From Phytohabitans maris (GTDB taxonomy: Bacteria; Actinomycetota; Actinomycetes; Mycobacteriales; Micromonosporaceae), in contig NZ_JAVHUY010000010.1 in assembly GCF_031085175.1 (NCBI RefSeq), positions 1 through 64,000 of the forward strand: a stretch of 64,000 nt of DNA, given 5' to 3'. Below the pieces are notes generated by a model that was not told where the DNA came from, ran no database searches, and worked only from the letters and a program-made list of their open reading frames with translations. Positions 1-7,802 of the stretch are shown one piece after another; position 1 is the first letter of the stretch, and every line of letters starts with the position of its first letter. The position numbers and the translations under genes were made by a program.

Positions 1-23
1 CATCTCTTCCGGCGAACGCCCAT
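1..23 (-). CDS. 5' fragment of a duplicated efflux adaptor gene
   Basis: The reverse strand from 23 reads ATGGGCGTTCGCC, the same first seven codons (MGVRRKR) as the adaptor gene starting at 41220. Only the start lies in the window. Whether a second full gene continues to the left cannot be seen. The adjacent homopolymer breakpoint makes an artefactual copy plausible. Confidence 0.35.
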
Positions 24-158
24 GAACCGCGAGTCTCGGTGGCTCACCTCGCAGGCGGCTGAGCCGTACCTCGGAGTTTGCTCAGAGTCGAGTTGAAGGG
101 TTCTTCGAGCTTCGCCTGACGCGACGTGGAGGTAGCGGCGGTTCCATAAGCCGGCGTG
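1..158. repeat. 158-bp duplicate of 41198-41355
   Basis: Positions 1-158 match 41198-41355 base for base except at 92 (G here, T at 41289). The intact copy holds the first codons of an efflux adaptor gene and the region between it and a divergent lipoprotein gene. Similarity ends abruptly at 158, where a G/C homopolymer tract begins. The repeat already exists at base 1, so its true left end may lie outside the window. It is either a genuine duplication of the promoter region or an assembly artefact at a contig end. Confidence 0.9.
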
Positions 159-235
159 GGCCGGGGGGCCCCCCCCCCCCCTACCCCGACCGCCCGGGGG
201 GGGCCGCCCCCCCCCCCCCCCCCCCCCCCCCACCG
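159..235. other. G/C homopolymer low-complexity tract
   Basis: Long runs of C (about 12 and then about 26) and of G, broken by short spacers, directly join the end of the 158-bp duplicate to unique sequence. Nothing else in the window looks like this. Possible explanations are sequencing poly-G noise read on the other strand, a gap closed by a false join, or a real homopolymer. The proline/glycine-rich frames crossing it are not genes. Confidence 0.7.
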
Positions 236-251
236 GGCGTTGCGGTGTTTA

Positions 252-362
252 GGGCCTGTTTCGAAATCCTTGCCGGGCTGCGCCGGGCCCAGACGACGAC
301 CGGCGGCGCCGGATCGCCGCCTGGACTCCGGCTCGCCTCGACAATCCTTTTGAAACAGGCCC
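252..362. mobile_element. Palindromic MITE-like element, short copy
   Basis: An 111-bp element with 11-bp terminal inverted repeats, GGGCCTGTTTC at 252-262 and GAAACAGGCCC at 352-362, flanked on both sides by TA (250-251 and 363-364). The whole element is an imperfect inverted repeat and encodes nothing. A longer relative in opposite orientation lies at 9553-9715; this copy lacks that copy's internal hairpin of about 50 bp. The right-hand TA supplies part of the TAG stop codon of the subtilisin gene. TA-flanked ends resemble IS630- or IS427-type elements; a mobilising transposase is not in the window. Confidence 0.75.
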
Positions 363-2413
363 TAGTTGACGGAGATGACCTCGTGGAAGAACTGCTGCGC
401 CGGGCCGATGTCTACGGGCCCGAACGGGTCGAAGTTCGAGTTCAGGGCCGAGTTGCCGTTGTTTGGCGCCTGCACCAGATAACCGGTGGTGGTGGACTGG
501 AACAGCAGGCTGCCGTCGCCGTAGTGGTACAGCCAGAGCTGCTGTGACGGGCCGGCCGTGGTGGCGTTGGCGATGAGCGGCGAGGTGGGGGTCGTCGGGA
601 CGGTGACGTAGCGCCTGTTGGAGTGAGACCGCAGCGCGACGGCGTCGTCGCCGAGGTCGAGCATGTCGAACTTCTCCAGGTGCGTGACCGCGGTGGCGCT
701 GGCGATCAGTGGGTTGGCACCGTTGTTCGGCGCGGTGACGATCTTGCTGTTGACGACCGCGCGCAGCGCGACGACCGCCGCCGGTGAGGCCCAGATGAAC
801 TTCTCTGCCTGGCCGATCGTGCTGGCGCTGGCGACCAGCGGCGAGGCGCCGCCGTTCGGCGCGGTGACGTACTTGCCGTTTACCTTGGCGATCAGGCTGA
901 CCGTGCCGTCACCGTTCATGACCGGCAGGAACCGCTCGGCGTCGGTGATGGTGGTGGCGCTGGCGACCAGCGAGCCGGTGCCGCCCGAGGTGGCGCTGAC
1001 GTGCTTGCCGTTCACCCAGGACGCGAACGCGTAGTAGCCGCCTCCGGCGGGCACCGACGTGAACTTCTCCGAGTCGCCGATCTCCGTCAAGGGCTTGTTG
1101 GCGGTCAGCGGCTGGGTGCCGTTGGACCCCACCGAGACGTTCTTGCCGTTGGTCAGTGAACGCAGGCCGGTGACGAACGGCACGACCACGGTGCCGATGC
1201 GCAGCATCACGTCAGACGTGCCGGTCACGGCCGTGTTGCGGACGACCCGCCGGGTGCCGCCGAACACGATGACGTTTCGCACCTGCGTGGGCGACCAGGT
1301 CGGGTTGGCCGAGAGGAGGAGCGCGGCGGCGCCGGCAACGTGCGGGCTGGCCATCGACGTACCGCTGTACCTGTCGATCGCCGTGTCGCTGGAGGCCACG
1401 GAGGACGGGATGTTGTTGCCCGGTGCGTGGATGTCGACGCAGGATCCGTAGTTGGAGAAGGACGCGCGGAAGTCGACCTCGTCCGTGGCGCCCACGGTGA
1501 TCGCGTTCGGCGTACGGGCCGGCGACCCCCCGCAGGCGTCCATGTCTTCGTTTCCGGCGGCGACGGCGTAGGAGACACCGGAGTTGATGGAGGCCTCCAC
1601 CGCGGCGTCGAGTGCGCTGCTGGGGCTACCGCCCAGGCTCATGTTGGCGACCGCCGGCTTCACCGCGTTCGCGGTGACCCAGTCGACGCCGCCGAGGACG
1701 CCTGCCAGTGTGCCGCTGCCGACGCAGTCGAGGACCCGCACGGCCACCAGCTGGACGCCCTTGGCCACGCCGTAGTTGGTGCCGCCGATGGTGCCGGCGA
1801 CGTGCGTGCCGTGGCCGTCACAGTCGCTCGCGACGGCGTCGCCGTCGACGAAGTCGTAGCCGTAGCTGGCCCGCCCGCCGAACTCCTGGTGCGTGATCCT
1901 GATGCCGCTGTCGATGACGTACGCGTGCACGTTGCTCGCCGTGTTCGGGTACACGAAGCGCTTGTTGAGCGGCGCGAAGATCTGGTCCAGCCGGTCCAGG
2001 CCCCACGACGGCGGGTTTACCTGGGTGTCGCTCTTGGACACCTTGCGGTTTTGCTCGACGTAAGCCACATCGGCGCTGGTGGCAAGCTTCTTGGCCTGCG
2101 CCTCGCTCATCCGCGCCGCGAAGCCGCGGATGGAGCGGCTGTAGGTGTGCGAAACGGCACCGCCGAACTGCCTCGTGAGCGCCTTGGCACTGGCGTCGAC
2201 CTTGGCGGCGCCGGCCTTGCTGTCCTTCAGCACGACGATGTAGCTGTCCTTGATGGCGCTCTTGTCGGTGGCGCCGAGGATGCTCGGCACCTTCTCCCCG
2301 TCGGGCGGGCCCGCGAATGCGGCTCCTGGGCTGGAGATGGTCGCGGCCGTCGCCATGGCGGCGAGCGCGATTCCGGCCATGGCCGAGCGACCAACTCGGC
2401 GAAGTTGGGACAC
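362..2413 (-). CDS. Secreted subtilisin-family (S8) serine protease with fascin-like C-terminal repeats
   Basis: An extracellular endopeptidase of 683 aa. The start is GTG 2413, preceded by GGGGAG at good spacing; an in-frame upstream extension lacks a ribosome site. Domains in order are a signal peptide ending near AFA (about residue 33), an I9-type inhibitor propeptide (to about 130), and an S8 catalytic domain. The catalytic domain has Asp in VIDSGI, His in GHGTHVAG and Ser in GTSMASPH. After about residue 420 come five to six beta-trefoil/fascin-like repeats of the type GKYVTAPNGG, probably carbohydrate or surface binding. The TAG stop lies in the terminal repeat of the adjacent mobile element, yet the C-terminus looks complete. 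The S8 call is firm; the role of the repeats is inferred. Confidence 0.93.
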   Translation of the reverse strand: MSQLRRVGRSAMAGIALAAMATAATISSPGAAFAGPPDGEKVPSILGATDKSAIKDSYIVVLKDSKAGAAKVDASAKALTRQFGGAVSHTYSRSIRGFAARMSEAQAKKLATSADVAYVEQNRKVSKSDTQVNPPSWGLDRLDQIFAPLNKRFVYPNTASNVHAYVIDSGIRITHQEFGGRASYGYDFVDGDAVASDCDGHGTHVAGTIGGTNYGVAKGVQLVAVRVLDCVGSGTLAGVLGGVDWVTANAVKPAVANMSLGGSPSSALDAAVEASINSGVSYAVAAGNEDMDACGGSPARTPNAITVGATDEVDFRASFSNYGSCVDIHAPGNNIPSSVASSDTAIDRYSGTSMASPHVAGAAALLLSANPTWSPTQVRNVIVFGGTRRVVRNTAVTGTSDVMLRIGTVVVPFVTGLRSLTNGKNVSVGSNGTQPLTANKPLTEIGDSEKFTSVPAGGGYYAFASWVNGKHVSATSGGTGSLVASATTITDAERFLPVMNGDGTVSLIAKVNGKYVTAPNGGASPLVASASTIGQAEKFIWASPAAVVALRAVVNSKIVTAPNNGANPLIASATAVTHLEKFDMLDLGDDAVALRSHSNRRYVTVPTTPTSPLIANATTAGPSQQLWLYHYGDGSLLFQSTTTGYLVQAPNNGNSALNSNFDPFGPVDIGPAQQFFHEVISVN

Positions 2414-2440
2414 TTCAGACTCCCCGTTTCGAAAACCATC

Positions 2441-2453
2441 GTCCACGGTGGAC
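2441..2453. promoter_or_regulatory. Short perfect inverted repeat, possible operator
   Basis: GTCCAC-G-GTGGAC lies 28 bp upstream of the protease start, between two divergent secreted-protein genes. It could be a regulator site for either gene, but no cognate regulator is nearby. Six-base arms can occur by chance in GC-rich DNA. Confidence 0.25.
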
Positions 2454-2558
2454 AAGGGTGCGTCGCCTGCCCCGGCGGGCAAAGACGCAAACCATCTTCG
2501 TGGATTTAATTCCTTCGAGGGTCACCCGTTCGGACCATTTGCTTCGAGTGAGTCACCG

Positions 2559-2579
2559 CCGGCTCAATCGCCGGTTTTT
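2559..2579 (+). terminator. Intrinsic-terminator-like hairpin just upstream of a start codon
   Basis: CCGGC (2559-2563), a 6-nt loop, GCCGG (2570-2574) and then five T residues. This is the classic terminator shape, uncommon in such GC-rich DNA. It ends only five bases before the GTG of the secreted-protein gene at 2585, so it may act as an attenuator or mask initiation. Alternatively the gene is transcribed from a start site downstream of the hairpin. Confidence 0.4.
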
Positions 2580-2584
2580 CAGAC

Positions 2585-3265
2585 GTGAGACTTCGCAGGC
2601 GACTCGCGACTACCGCGGTCTGCGCCGTGTTGCTCCTTACCGGCGAACCATCCTTGTCAGCCGCAAGCGGTACCTATCACCACCTCGGCGCAGGAACTGT
2701 CGGTGATTGGACAGGAGTGCTGGGACGGCTCACCGTACGCGATACCGGTGTCCGCGCCGGTACGTACGACTTCGTCGCCGCCCGCTTCATGGCCAAGCGC
2801 GAATCGGACGGACGTACGTCGTGGTTGGAAGCCGGTTGGGCGGAAACGGGATGGTCCGGCGACGGGCGCCAGCGGGTGTACACGTATGACACCAACCGCA
2901 AGGCGTGGAGCTTTTACAACCAGTACGAGCTCGCGGATGGCGACCAGATATGGATTTCCATACACACCACGCGAGACGGCGTATGGGAGGCGTGGCTCTG
3001 GTGGCGGGACGGCTGGCACCTGCTGACCAGCCAGCGTCTGGGGGCGCCCCGGGCACATCTGGAGCAGTACGTCGAGGTGCACATCGACGGCGAGGGGACG
3101 ATCCAGGTGCCGCGGATCGCGGTCGACAACGTGCAGGTGCGCGACGGCGACGCGACGCGGTACTGGCGGGAGAGCGACGTACGCACCGCTTCGGGCGGCA
3201 GCACGGACGGTTACTGCCTCGACTGGGCGATCCGCTTCGACACCTGGACCGCGGGCACCTGCTGA
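2585..3265 (+). CDS. Secreted protein of unknown function
   Basis: 226 aa. GTG 2585 opens an Arg-rich n-region, a hydrophobic core (TTAVCAVLLLTG) and a likely cleavage near LSA-AS at about residue 27-28, so export is well supported. The mature part is rich in Trp, Tyr and Gly and ends TAGTC, with one Cys near the C-terminus and another in YCLDW. It looks like an all-beta secreted domain but I recognise no family. No good Shine-Dalgarno sequence precedes the start; a terminator-like hairpin does. It is divergent from the S8 protease and convergent with ccsB, only 7 bp away. Confidence 0.75.
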   Translation: MRLRRRLATTAVCAVLLLTGEPSLSAASGTYHHLGAGTVGDWTGVLGRLTVRDTGVRAGTYDFVAARFMAKRESDGRTSWLEAGWAETGWSGDGRQRVYTYDTNRKAWSFYNQYELADGDQIWISIHTTRDGVWEAWLWWRDGWHLLTSQRLGAPRAHLEQYVEVHIDGEGTIQVPRIAVDNVQVRDGDATRYWRESDVRTASGGSTDGYCLDWAIRFDTWTAGTC

Positions 3266-3272
3266 GCGGCGG

Positions 3273-4250
3273 CTACAGGCCGCCGTACGAGTGGAGGCCG
3301 GTGAAGAAGATGTTGACGCCGAAGAGGTTCATCAGCATGGTGAGCCAGCCGATCACCGCGATCCAGGTCGCGGTCGTGCGCTTGACGCTCGGCGTCGCGC
3401 GCGCGTGCAGGTAGCCGGCGTAGACGATCCAGGAGATGAACGCCCACACCTCTTTGGGGTCCCAGCCCCAGTAACGGCCCCACGCGGCCTCGGCCCAGAT
3501 CGGGCCGGCGATCAGCGCGCCGAAGGTCCAGATCGGAAACGCGAACGCGTGCAGCCGGAACGTCAGCCGGTCGAGGCTGGCCGCTTCGGGCACGCGCGGG
3601 CCGAGCGAGTACGGGAAGCTGCGCTTGCCCCGGTCGTAGCCGCTGCGGATGAGAAACATGGCGGCCGGCACGAAGCCGAGCAGGAAGATGCCGGAGGAGA
3701 GCACGGCCGCCGACACGTGCACGACGAACCAGGCCGACTTGAGCGCGGGCACCAGCGGCGCGACGTCGGTGTAGAGCACCATGCCGGCGAGGCCGAGCAG
3801 CAGCACCATGGCGGTCGCGACGAACAGCCCCAGGTGGCGGATCGCCGGCCGGCGGGAGAGGACGACGAGCCAGGCCGCGCTGCCCACGAACGTCACCGAG
3901 AGCACGAACTCGTACATGTTGCCCCACGGCATGCGCTCCGCCGCGATACCGCGGGTGACGAGCGTACCGAGGTGCAGGAGCGCGGCCAGGGCGGTCACCG
4001 CGACGGCCGCCTTGCCGGCCAGGGCCGCACGGCCGCGCCCGGACGGAGCCGCCTCCTCGACCACCGGCGGCGGCGCGTCCGCCGCGGCGGTGGATCCGGC
4101 ACCGACGGCGACGAGCTCGCGGGCCGGCCGCGTGGCGGCGCGGCCGATGTGGCTGCGGTTGCCGAACGCGTACTCGGCGGCGTGGCAGACCATCGCCGCG
4201 ACGTACGACAGGATCGCGACGACCAGGAGCTGATCGGACAGTGCGGACAT
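3273..4250 (-). CDS. ccsB: Cytochrome c biogenesis protein CcsB/CcsA (system II haem handling)
   Basis: A 325-aa polytopic membrane protein with about eight hydrophobic segments. Near residue 260 it carries the tryptophan-rich haem-handling signature WGWDPKEVWAFISW, followed by conserved His residues. With ResB it forms the system II synthetase that carries haem across the membrane and attaches it to CXXCH motifs of apocytochromes. Its ATG overlaps the resB stop by one base (TGATG), so translation is coupled. It is the last gene of the hemL-to-ccsB operon. A variable Ala/Pro-rich loop (about residues 50-75) is typical of actinobacterial members. Confidence 0.95.
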   Translation of the reverse strand: MSALSDQLLVVAILSYVAAMVCHAAEYAFGNRSHIGRAATRPARELVAVGAGSTAAADAPPPVVEEAAPSGRGRAALAGKAAVAVTALAALLHLGTLVTRGIAAERMPWGNMYEFVLSVTFVGSAAWLVVLSRRPAIRHLGLFVATAMVLLLGLAGMVLYTDVAPLVPALKSAWFVVHVSAAVLSSGIFLLGFVPAAMFLIRSGYDRGKRSFPYSLGPRVPEAASLDRLTFRLHAFAFPIWTFGALIAGPIWAEAAWGRYWGWDPKEVWAFISWIVYAGYLHARATPSVKRTTATWIAVIGWLTMLMNLFGVNIFFTGLHSYGGL

Positions 4251-5797
4251 CAGCGCTTCTTCTCCACAGACTCGATGATCTGCTTGAACTCCTCCGCGAA
4301 GCCGGAGTAGTCGGTGCGCGGCAGCCCACCGGCCTCCACCAAACTACTACCTGACGTAGTGACGCGGAAGAAGACCCTCCGGCGCCTGCCGGTCAGCGAC
4401 AGCAGCAGCCCGAGCAGGCCGACCGCCGCACCGCCAAGCGCGATCTTCTCGCCCGGGTCGTAGCGGACGGAGAGGGTCGCGTACTGCCGCGTCCCGAGGA
4501 ACTCCACCGAGCTGCCGTCGTCGAGCGTCATCTTCTCGCCGACCCGCAGCAGCGTCGCCTCGCCCACCCGCTTGAGCCGGCCGCTGTCCACCTGCCGCTG
4601 GTCGAGGCGGTAGACCGAGCCCGGGATGCCGGCGTCGAGCCCGAGGTTGCCCCGGTACGCGAAGAGCATCAGGGCCGGCGAGCGCTCCGCGGGAAAGACC
4701 GAGCGGGTGTACGGCGGCTGGTCCGGCGCCGTCGGCAGGTAGAGCCCTTCGAACGCGACCTGCGCATTCGGGTCGCGGGCGCCGCCGGCCTTGGGGTCGA
4801 CGTTGGCGTCCGGGAACGCGGCCACACCCTCGCTGGTCAGCATGCCGTCGACGGTCAGGAACGGAGCGACCGTGGTCTGCGCCTGCCCGTACCGGTCCGT
4901 GTAGCGGATCACCGGCGCGTACCCGTGGCCGAGCAGGTACACGTTGGCGCCGTCGAGCCGGAGCGGGGAGTTGACCGAGAAGTCGCGCGCCGGCCCGTCG
5001 TCCACGCGGACGGTCGCCTTGAAGGACGACGGCTGCCCGCTCGCCAGGAAGTCGGCCTTGAAGTCGGTCAGCTCCAGGCAGAAGCGGGGCAGGTCGGCCG
5101 CGTCGACCCGGGGGCCGAGCCCGGACTCGTCGAACTGCTGGAGCGTGTTGCAGAACGCCGTGTCGGGGCCGGCGACGAGCAGCCGGTTGCCGTGCCAGCC
5201 GTACCAGGATCCGAAGCCCACCCCGGCCAGCACCGCGAGCAGCGCGAAGTGGAAGAGCAGGTTGCCGGTCTCCTTCAGGTACCCCTTTTCGGCCGAGACC
5301 GTGTCACCGCGGACCGCGACCCGCCAGCGGCGCTTGCGCAGCGCGGCGCCGATCTCCTCGACCCCACCGACGGGGTCCTCGACGGTCGCGTGCTGCGGCA
5401 GGCGGTCGAGGCGGGCCGGCGCGTTCGGCGGTGCGCTGCGCATCGCCCGCCAGTGGTCGGCCAGGCGCGGCACCACGCAGCCGACCAGCGAGGTGAACAG
5501 CAGCAGGTAGATCGCGGAGAACCAGACCGAGGCGAACACCTCGAACATGCCCAGCCGGTCGAGGATCGGGGCGAGGTCGGGGTGCTCGACGAAGTACCGG
5601 TCGACGTCGTCGGCGTTGACGCCGCGCTGCGGCAGCACCGAGCCGGGGATCGCCGCGACCGCGAGCAGGAAGAGCAGCATCAGCGCGGTACGCATGCTGG
5701 TCAGCTGCCGCCAGGAGTTGCGCAGCAGGGCGAGCACCGGGTTGGTCCGCCGCGGGCTCGGTGCCGCGGTCGAGGTGCGGTCCTCGGTCACGACCAC
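4250..5797 (-). CDS. resB: Cytochrome c biogenesis protein ResB
   Basis: 515 aa, the usual length for actinobacterial ResB. Membrane segments lie near residues 35-60 (LMLLFLLAVAAIPGSVLPQR), 85-110, 175-195 and again near the C-terminus (ALGGAAVGLLGLLLSL), with a large external domain between. It partners CcsB in haem delivery and ligation. The GTG start at 5797 has no convincing Shine-Dalgarno sequence. Instead it lies 10 nt inside a short leader frame (5788-5850) whose own ribosome site is strong, so initiation probably depends on leader translation. The same arrangement recurs before the STAS gene at 26603. Confidence 0.95.
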   Translation of the reverse strand: MVVTEDRTSTAAPSPRRTNPVLALLRNSWRQLTSMRTALMLLFLLAVAAIPGSVLPQRGVNADDVDRYFVEHPDLAPILDRLGMFEVFASVWFSAIYLLLFTSLVGCVVPRLADHWRAMRSAPPNAPARLDRLPQHATVEDPVGGVEEIGAALRKRRWRVAVRGDTVSAEKGYLKETGNLLFHFALLAVLAGVGFGSWYGWHGNRLLVAGPDTAFCNTLQQFDESGLGPRVDAADLPRFCLELTDFKADFLASGQPSSFKATVRVDDGPARDFSVNSPLRLDGANVYLLGHGYAPVIRYTDRYGQAQTTVAPFLTVDGMLTSEGVAAFPDANVDPKAGGARDPNAQVAFEGLYLPTAPDQPPYTRSVFPAERSPALMLFAYRGNLGLDAGIPGSVYRLDQRQVDSGRLKRVGEATLLRVGEKMTLDDGSSVEFLGTRQYATLSVRYDPGEKIALGGAAVGLLGLLLSLTGRRRRVFFRVTTSGSSLVEAGGLPRTDYSGFAEEFKQIIESVEKKR

Positions 5798-5850
5798 GCG
5801 GGGCCCCCGGGGAGACGTGGAGCGAAGCGGAGCGTCTGCTTGGGGTGCAT
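5788..5850 (-). CDS. Conserved leader peptide coupled to resB
   Basis: A 20-codon frame beginning MHPKQTLR and ending GGPAWS. Its ATG overlaps the ccdA stop codon (TAATG), and GGGGAGGTGA, inside the last ccdA codons, is an excellent ribosome site for it. It ends 10 nt inside resB. The leader before the gene at 26603 is nearly identical in DNA, has the same 10-nt overlap, and also has a strong ribosome site. The few DNA differences all change amino acids, which suggests that the nucleic acid or the act of translation matters more than the peptide. It also contains a C/G-rich self-complementary CCCCGGGGGCCCC. Confidence 0.6.
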   Translation of the reverse strand: MHPKQTLRFAPRLPGGPAWS

Positions 5851-6602
5851 TAGATGCTCACCTCCCCGACGCCGACCGTCGTCTGGAGCCAGATGAGAAA
5901 GCTCTGCCAGCCGCCGGTGACCAGCGCGAGCCCGACCACGATCAGCAGCGCCCCGCCGGCCCGGGTGACCCACCGGCTGTTGCGCCGGATCGCCTTGAAG
6001 ACGCCGAGCAGCCGGCGGAAACCCAGCCCGAACGCGACGAACGGCAGGCCGAGCCCGAGGCAGTACGCGACCGCGAGCACCACGGCCCGGTCGGTCTTGC
6101 CGCTGACCGACGCCATGGTCAGCACCGCGCCGAGCGTCGGGCCGACGCATGGCACCCAGGAGAGCGCGAAGACCGCGCCGAAGACCGGCGCGCCGAGCAG
6201 CCCCGCGTTGGGCAGCCGGTGGATCCGGAACTCGCGCTGCATCCCGGGTACGAGACCGAGGAACGCCAGCCCGAGCAGGATGATCAGCGCACCGCCGATG
6301 ATCTCCAGGGTGCGCCGGTTGCCGAGCAGCGCACCGGTGGCGCTGGTGAACAGGACGGCGGTCAGCGTGAAGACGACCGTGAAGCCGGCGATGAACAACG
6401 AGGTGCCGGCGAGCACCCGGCGCATCCGTTCGGTGCCCGCGTCGAGCTCGGCTCCGGAGAGCCCGGTGACGTACGACAGGTAGCCCGGCACCAGCGGGAG
6501 CACGCAGGGCGAGAGGAAGCTGACCAGTCCGGCGAGCGCGGCGGCACCGATCGCCAGCGCGAGCGGTCCCCCGTCGGCCAGCTGGCGAAACGTCTCGCCC
6601 AT
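5850..6602 (-). CDS. ccdA: Thiol-disulfide carrier CcdA (cytochrome c biogenesis)
   Basis: 250 aa with six predicted membrane helices. It carries the two Cys motifs of the family, SPCVLPLVPGYLSY near residue 30 and WVPCVGPTLG near residue 150. It passes electrons from cytoplasmic thioredoxin to extracytoplasmic thiol oxidoreductases such as the adjacent TlpA/ResA protein, keeping apocytochrome haem-binding cysteines reduced. The start is one base after the tlpA stop. Its stop overlaps the start of the leader peptide before resB. Confidence 0.95.
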   Translation of the reverse strand: MGETFRQLADGGPLALAIGAAALAGLVSFLSPCVLPLVPGYLSYVTGLSGAELDAGTERMRRVLAGTSLFIAGFTVVFTLTAVLFTSATGALLGNRRTLEIIGGALIILLGLAFLGLVPGMQREFRIHRLPNAGLLGAPVFGAVFALSWVPCVGPTLGAVLTMASVSGKTDRAVVLAVAYCLGLGLPFVAFGLGFRRLLGVFKAIRRNSRWVTRAGGALLIVVGLALVTGGWQSFLIWLQTTVGVGEVSI

Positions 6603-6603
6603 G

Positions 6604-7149
6604 TCAGCTCGCCTCGGCCGCCAGGCGGGCCACGACCGGCTCGAACTCGGCCGCCGTGATGGACGTCCGGATCACCACCGCGATCCGCCCCTCCCGGTCG
6701 AGCACGATCGTCGCTGGGATGCTGTTGGGCGGGATCTCGAAGTCGAGGGCGAGCTTGCTGGACGGGTCGAGCACGCTCGGGTACGACACCTTGCCGCTGT
6801 GGAACGCCTTGGCCTTGTCGCGGTCGTCCCGTACGTTGATGCCGAGGAAGCGCACGCCCTGGTCCTTCGTGGCCTGGTACACCTGCTCAAGGTCGTCGAT
6901 CTCGGCCCGGCAGGGCGCGCACCACGAACCCCAGAAGTTGACCACCACGACCTGCCCGCGGTCCTGGCTCAGCTCGTACCGGCCGCCCTCGAGCAGCTCG
7001 CCGGAGAGCGGTGGGGCGGCCGGACGCTTTTCGGGCGCGCACTCGATCACCTTCGACGACGTGGGCTGGCAGTCGTCGCTCGCGCCGCCGCACGCGGTGA
7101 GCGCGGCGGCGAGGATGGCGGCGGCGAGGAGCGCGGCGCGGAAACGCAT
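6604..7149 (-). CDS. TlpA/ResA-like thioredoxin-fold lipoprotein
   Basis: 181 aa. The start at ATG 7149 overlaps the preceding stop by one base (TGATG). It has a signal peptide with lipobox LTAC (Cys20), so it is anchored outside the membrane. The thioredoxin domain has its redox motif WCAPC (Cys77, Cys80), and the fold continues with a cis-Pro region near PPNSIPATIV. It should receive electrons from CcdA and reduce apocytochrome c cysteines, the ResA role in system II. The operon position between hemL and ccdA supports this. Confidence 0.93.
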   Translation of the reverse strand: MRFRAALLAAAILAAALTACGGASDDCQPTSSKVIECAPEKRPAAPPLSGELLEGGRYELSQDRGQVVVVNFWGSWCAPCRAEIDDLEQVYQATKDQGVRFLGINVRDDRDKAKAFHSGKVSYPSVLDPSSKLALDFEIPPNSIPATIVLDREGRIAVVIRTSITAAEFEPVVARLAAEAS

Positions 7150-7802
7150 CAGGCGCCTTTGGCCGTCCGGGCGCCCGGGGACATCGCGACCAGGTGTGCG
7201 GCCGGCTCGGAGTAGCCGATGCCGACGATCTTCGTGTCTTCGAAGTGGAACGAGGTGAGGCTGGCCAGGCTGCACTGGCGGCGCCGCGGGTCGTGCCAGA
7301 GCCGCTTGCGCTCGACGTACCGCCGGAGGATCCACACCGGCAGCTGGTGCGAGACGCAGACCGCCTCGTGCCCCTCGGCCGCCACCCGCGCGGCGTGCAG
7401 CGCGGCAAACATCCGCTCGGCGATCTGCTTGTACGGCTCGCCCCAGGACGGGGTCACCGGGTCGCGCAGCACCCACCAGTTGCGCGGGTCACGAAAGGAG
7501 CCGTCGCCCGGCCCGACCTTCCTGCCCTCGAACCAGTTGGCGCTCTCGATCAGCCGCGCGTCGGTCGCCACCGGCAGCTTGAACTGCGCCGCGATCGGCT
7601 CGGCCGTCTCCTGGGCACGCTCCAGCGGGCTGGCCACCACGTGCGTGATGTCGCGCTCGGCGAGGGCCTGCGCCGCCGCCTTGGCCATCTGCCCGCCCAG
7701 CTCGGAGAGGCGGAAGCCGGGCAGCCGCCCGTACAAGATCTTCTCTGGGTTGTGCACTTCCCCGTGCCGCAGCACGTGCACCACCGTGGTGCTGCCTGTC
7801 AT
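7149..7802 (-). CDS. Histidine phosphatase / phosphoglycerate mutase family protein
   Basis: 217 aa. The branch-1 signature LRHGEVHNP is at residues 11-19, with the nucleophilic His in RHG. The second conserved His is in VSHQLPV near residue 160, and acidic and Arg residues complete the pocket. The substrate is unknown; the protein may be a broad phosphatase rather than a glycolytic mutase. ATG 7802 overlaps the hemL stop by four bases (ATGA), and its stop overlaps tlpA. Conserved placement between hemL and cytochrome c maturation genes suggests a link to haem metabolism, but that is only contextual. Confidence 0.88.
   Translation of the reverse strand: MTGSTTVVHVLRHGEVHNPEKILYGRLPGFRLSELGGQMAKAAAQALAERDITHVVASPLERAQETAEPIAAQFKLPVATDARLIESANWFEGRKVGPGDGSFRDPRNWWVLRDPVTPSWGEPYKQIAERMFAALHAARVAAEGHEAVCVSHQLPVWILRRYVERKRLWHDPRRRQCSLASLTSFHFEDTKIVGIGYSEPAAHLVAMSPGARTAKGA

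Noticed and set aside
156-353. Pro/Gly-rich open frame across the homopolymer tract
   Set aside because: Translation of C and G runs only; no start context and probable artefact sequence.
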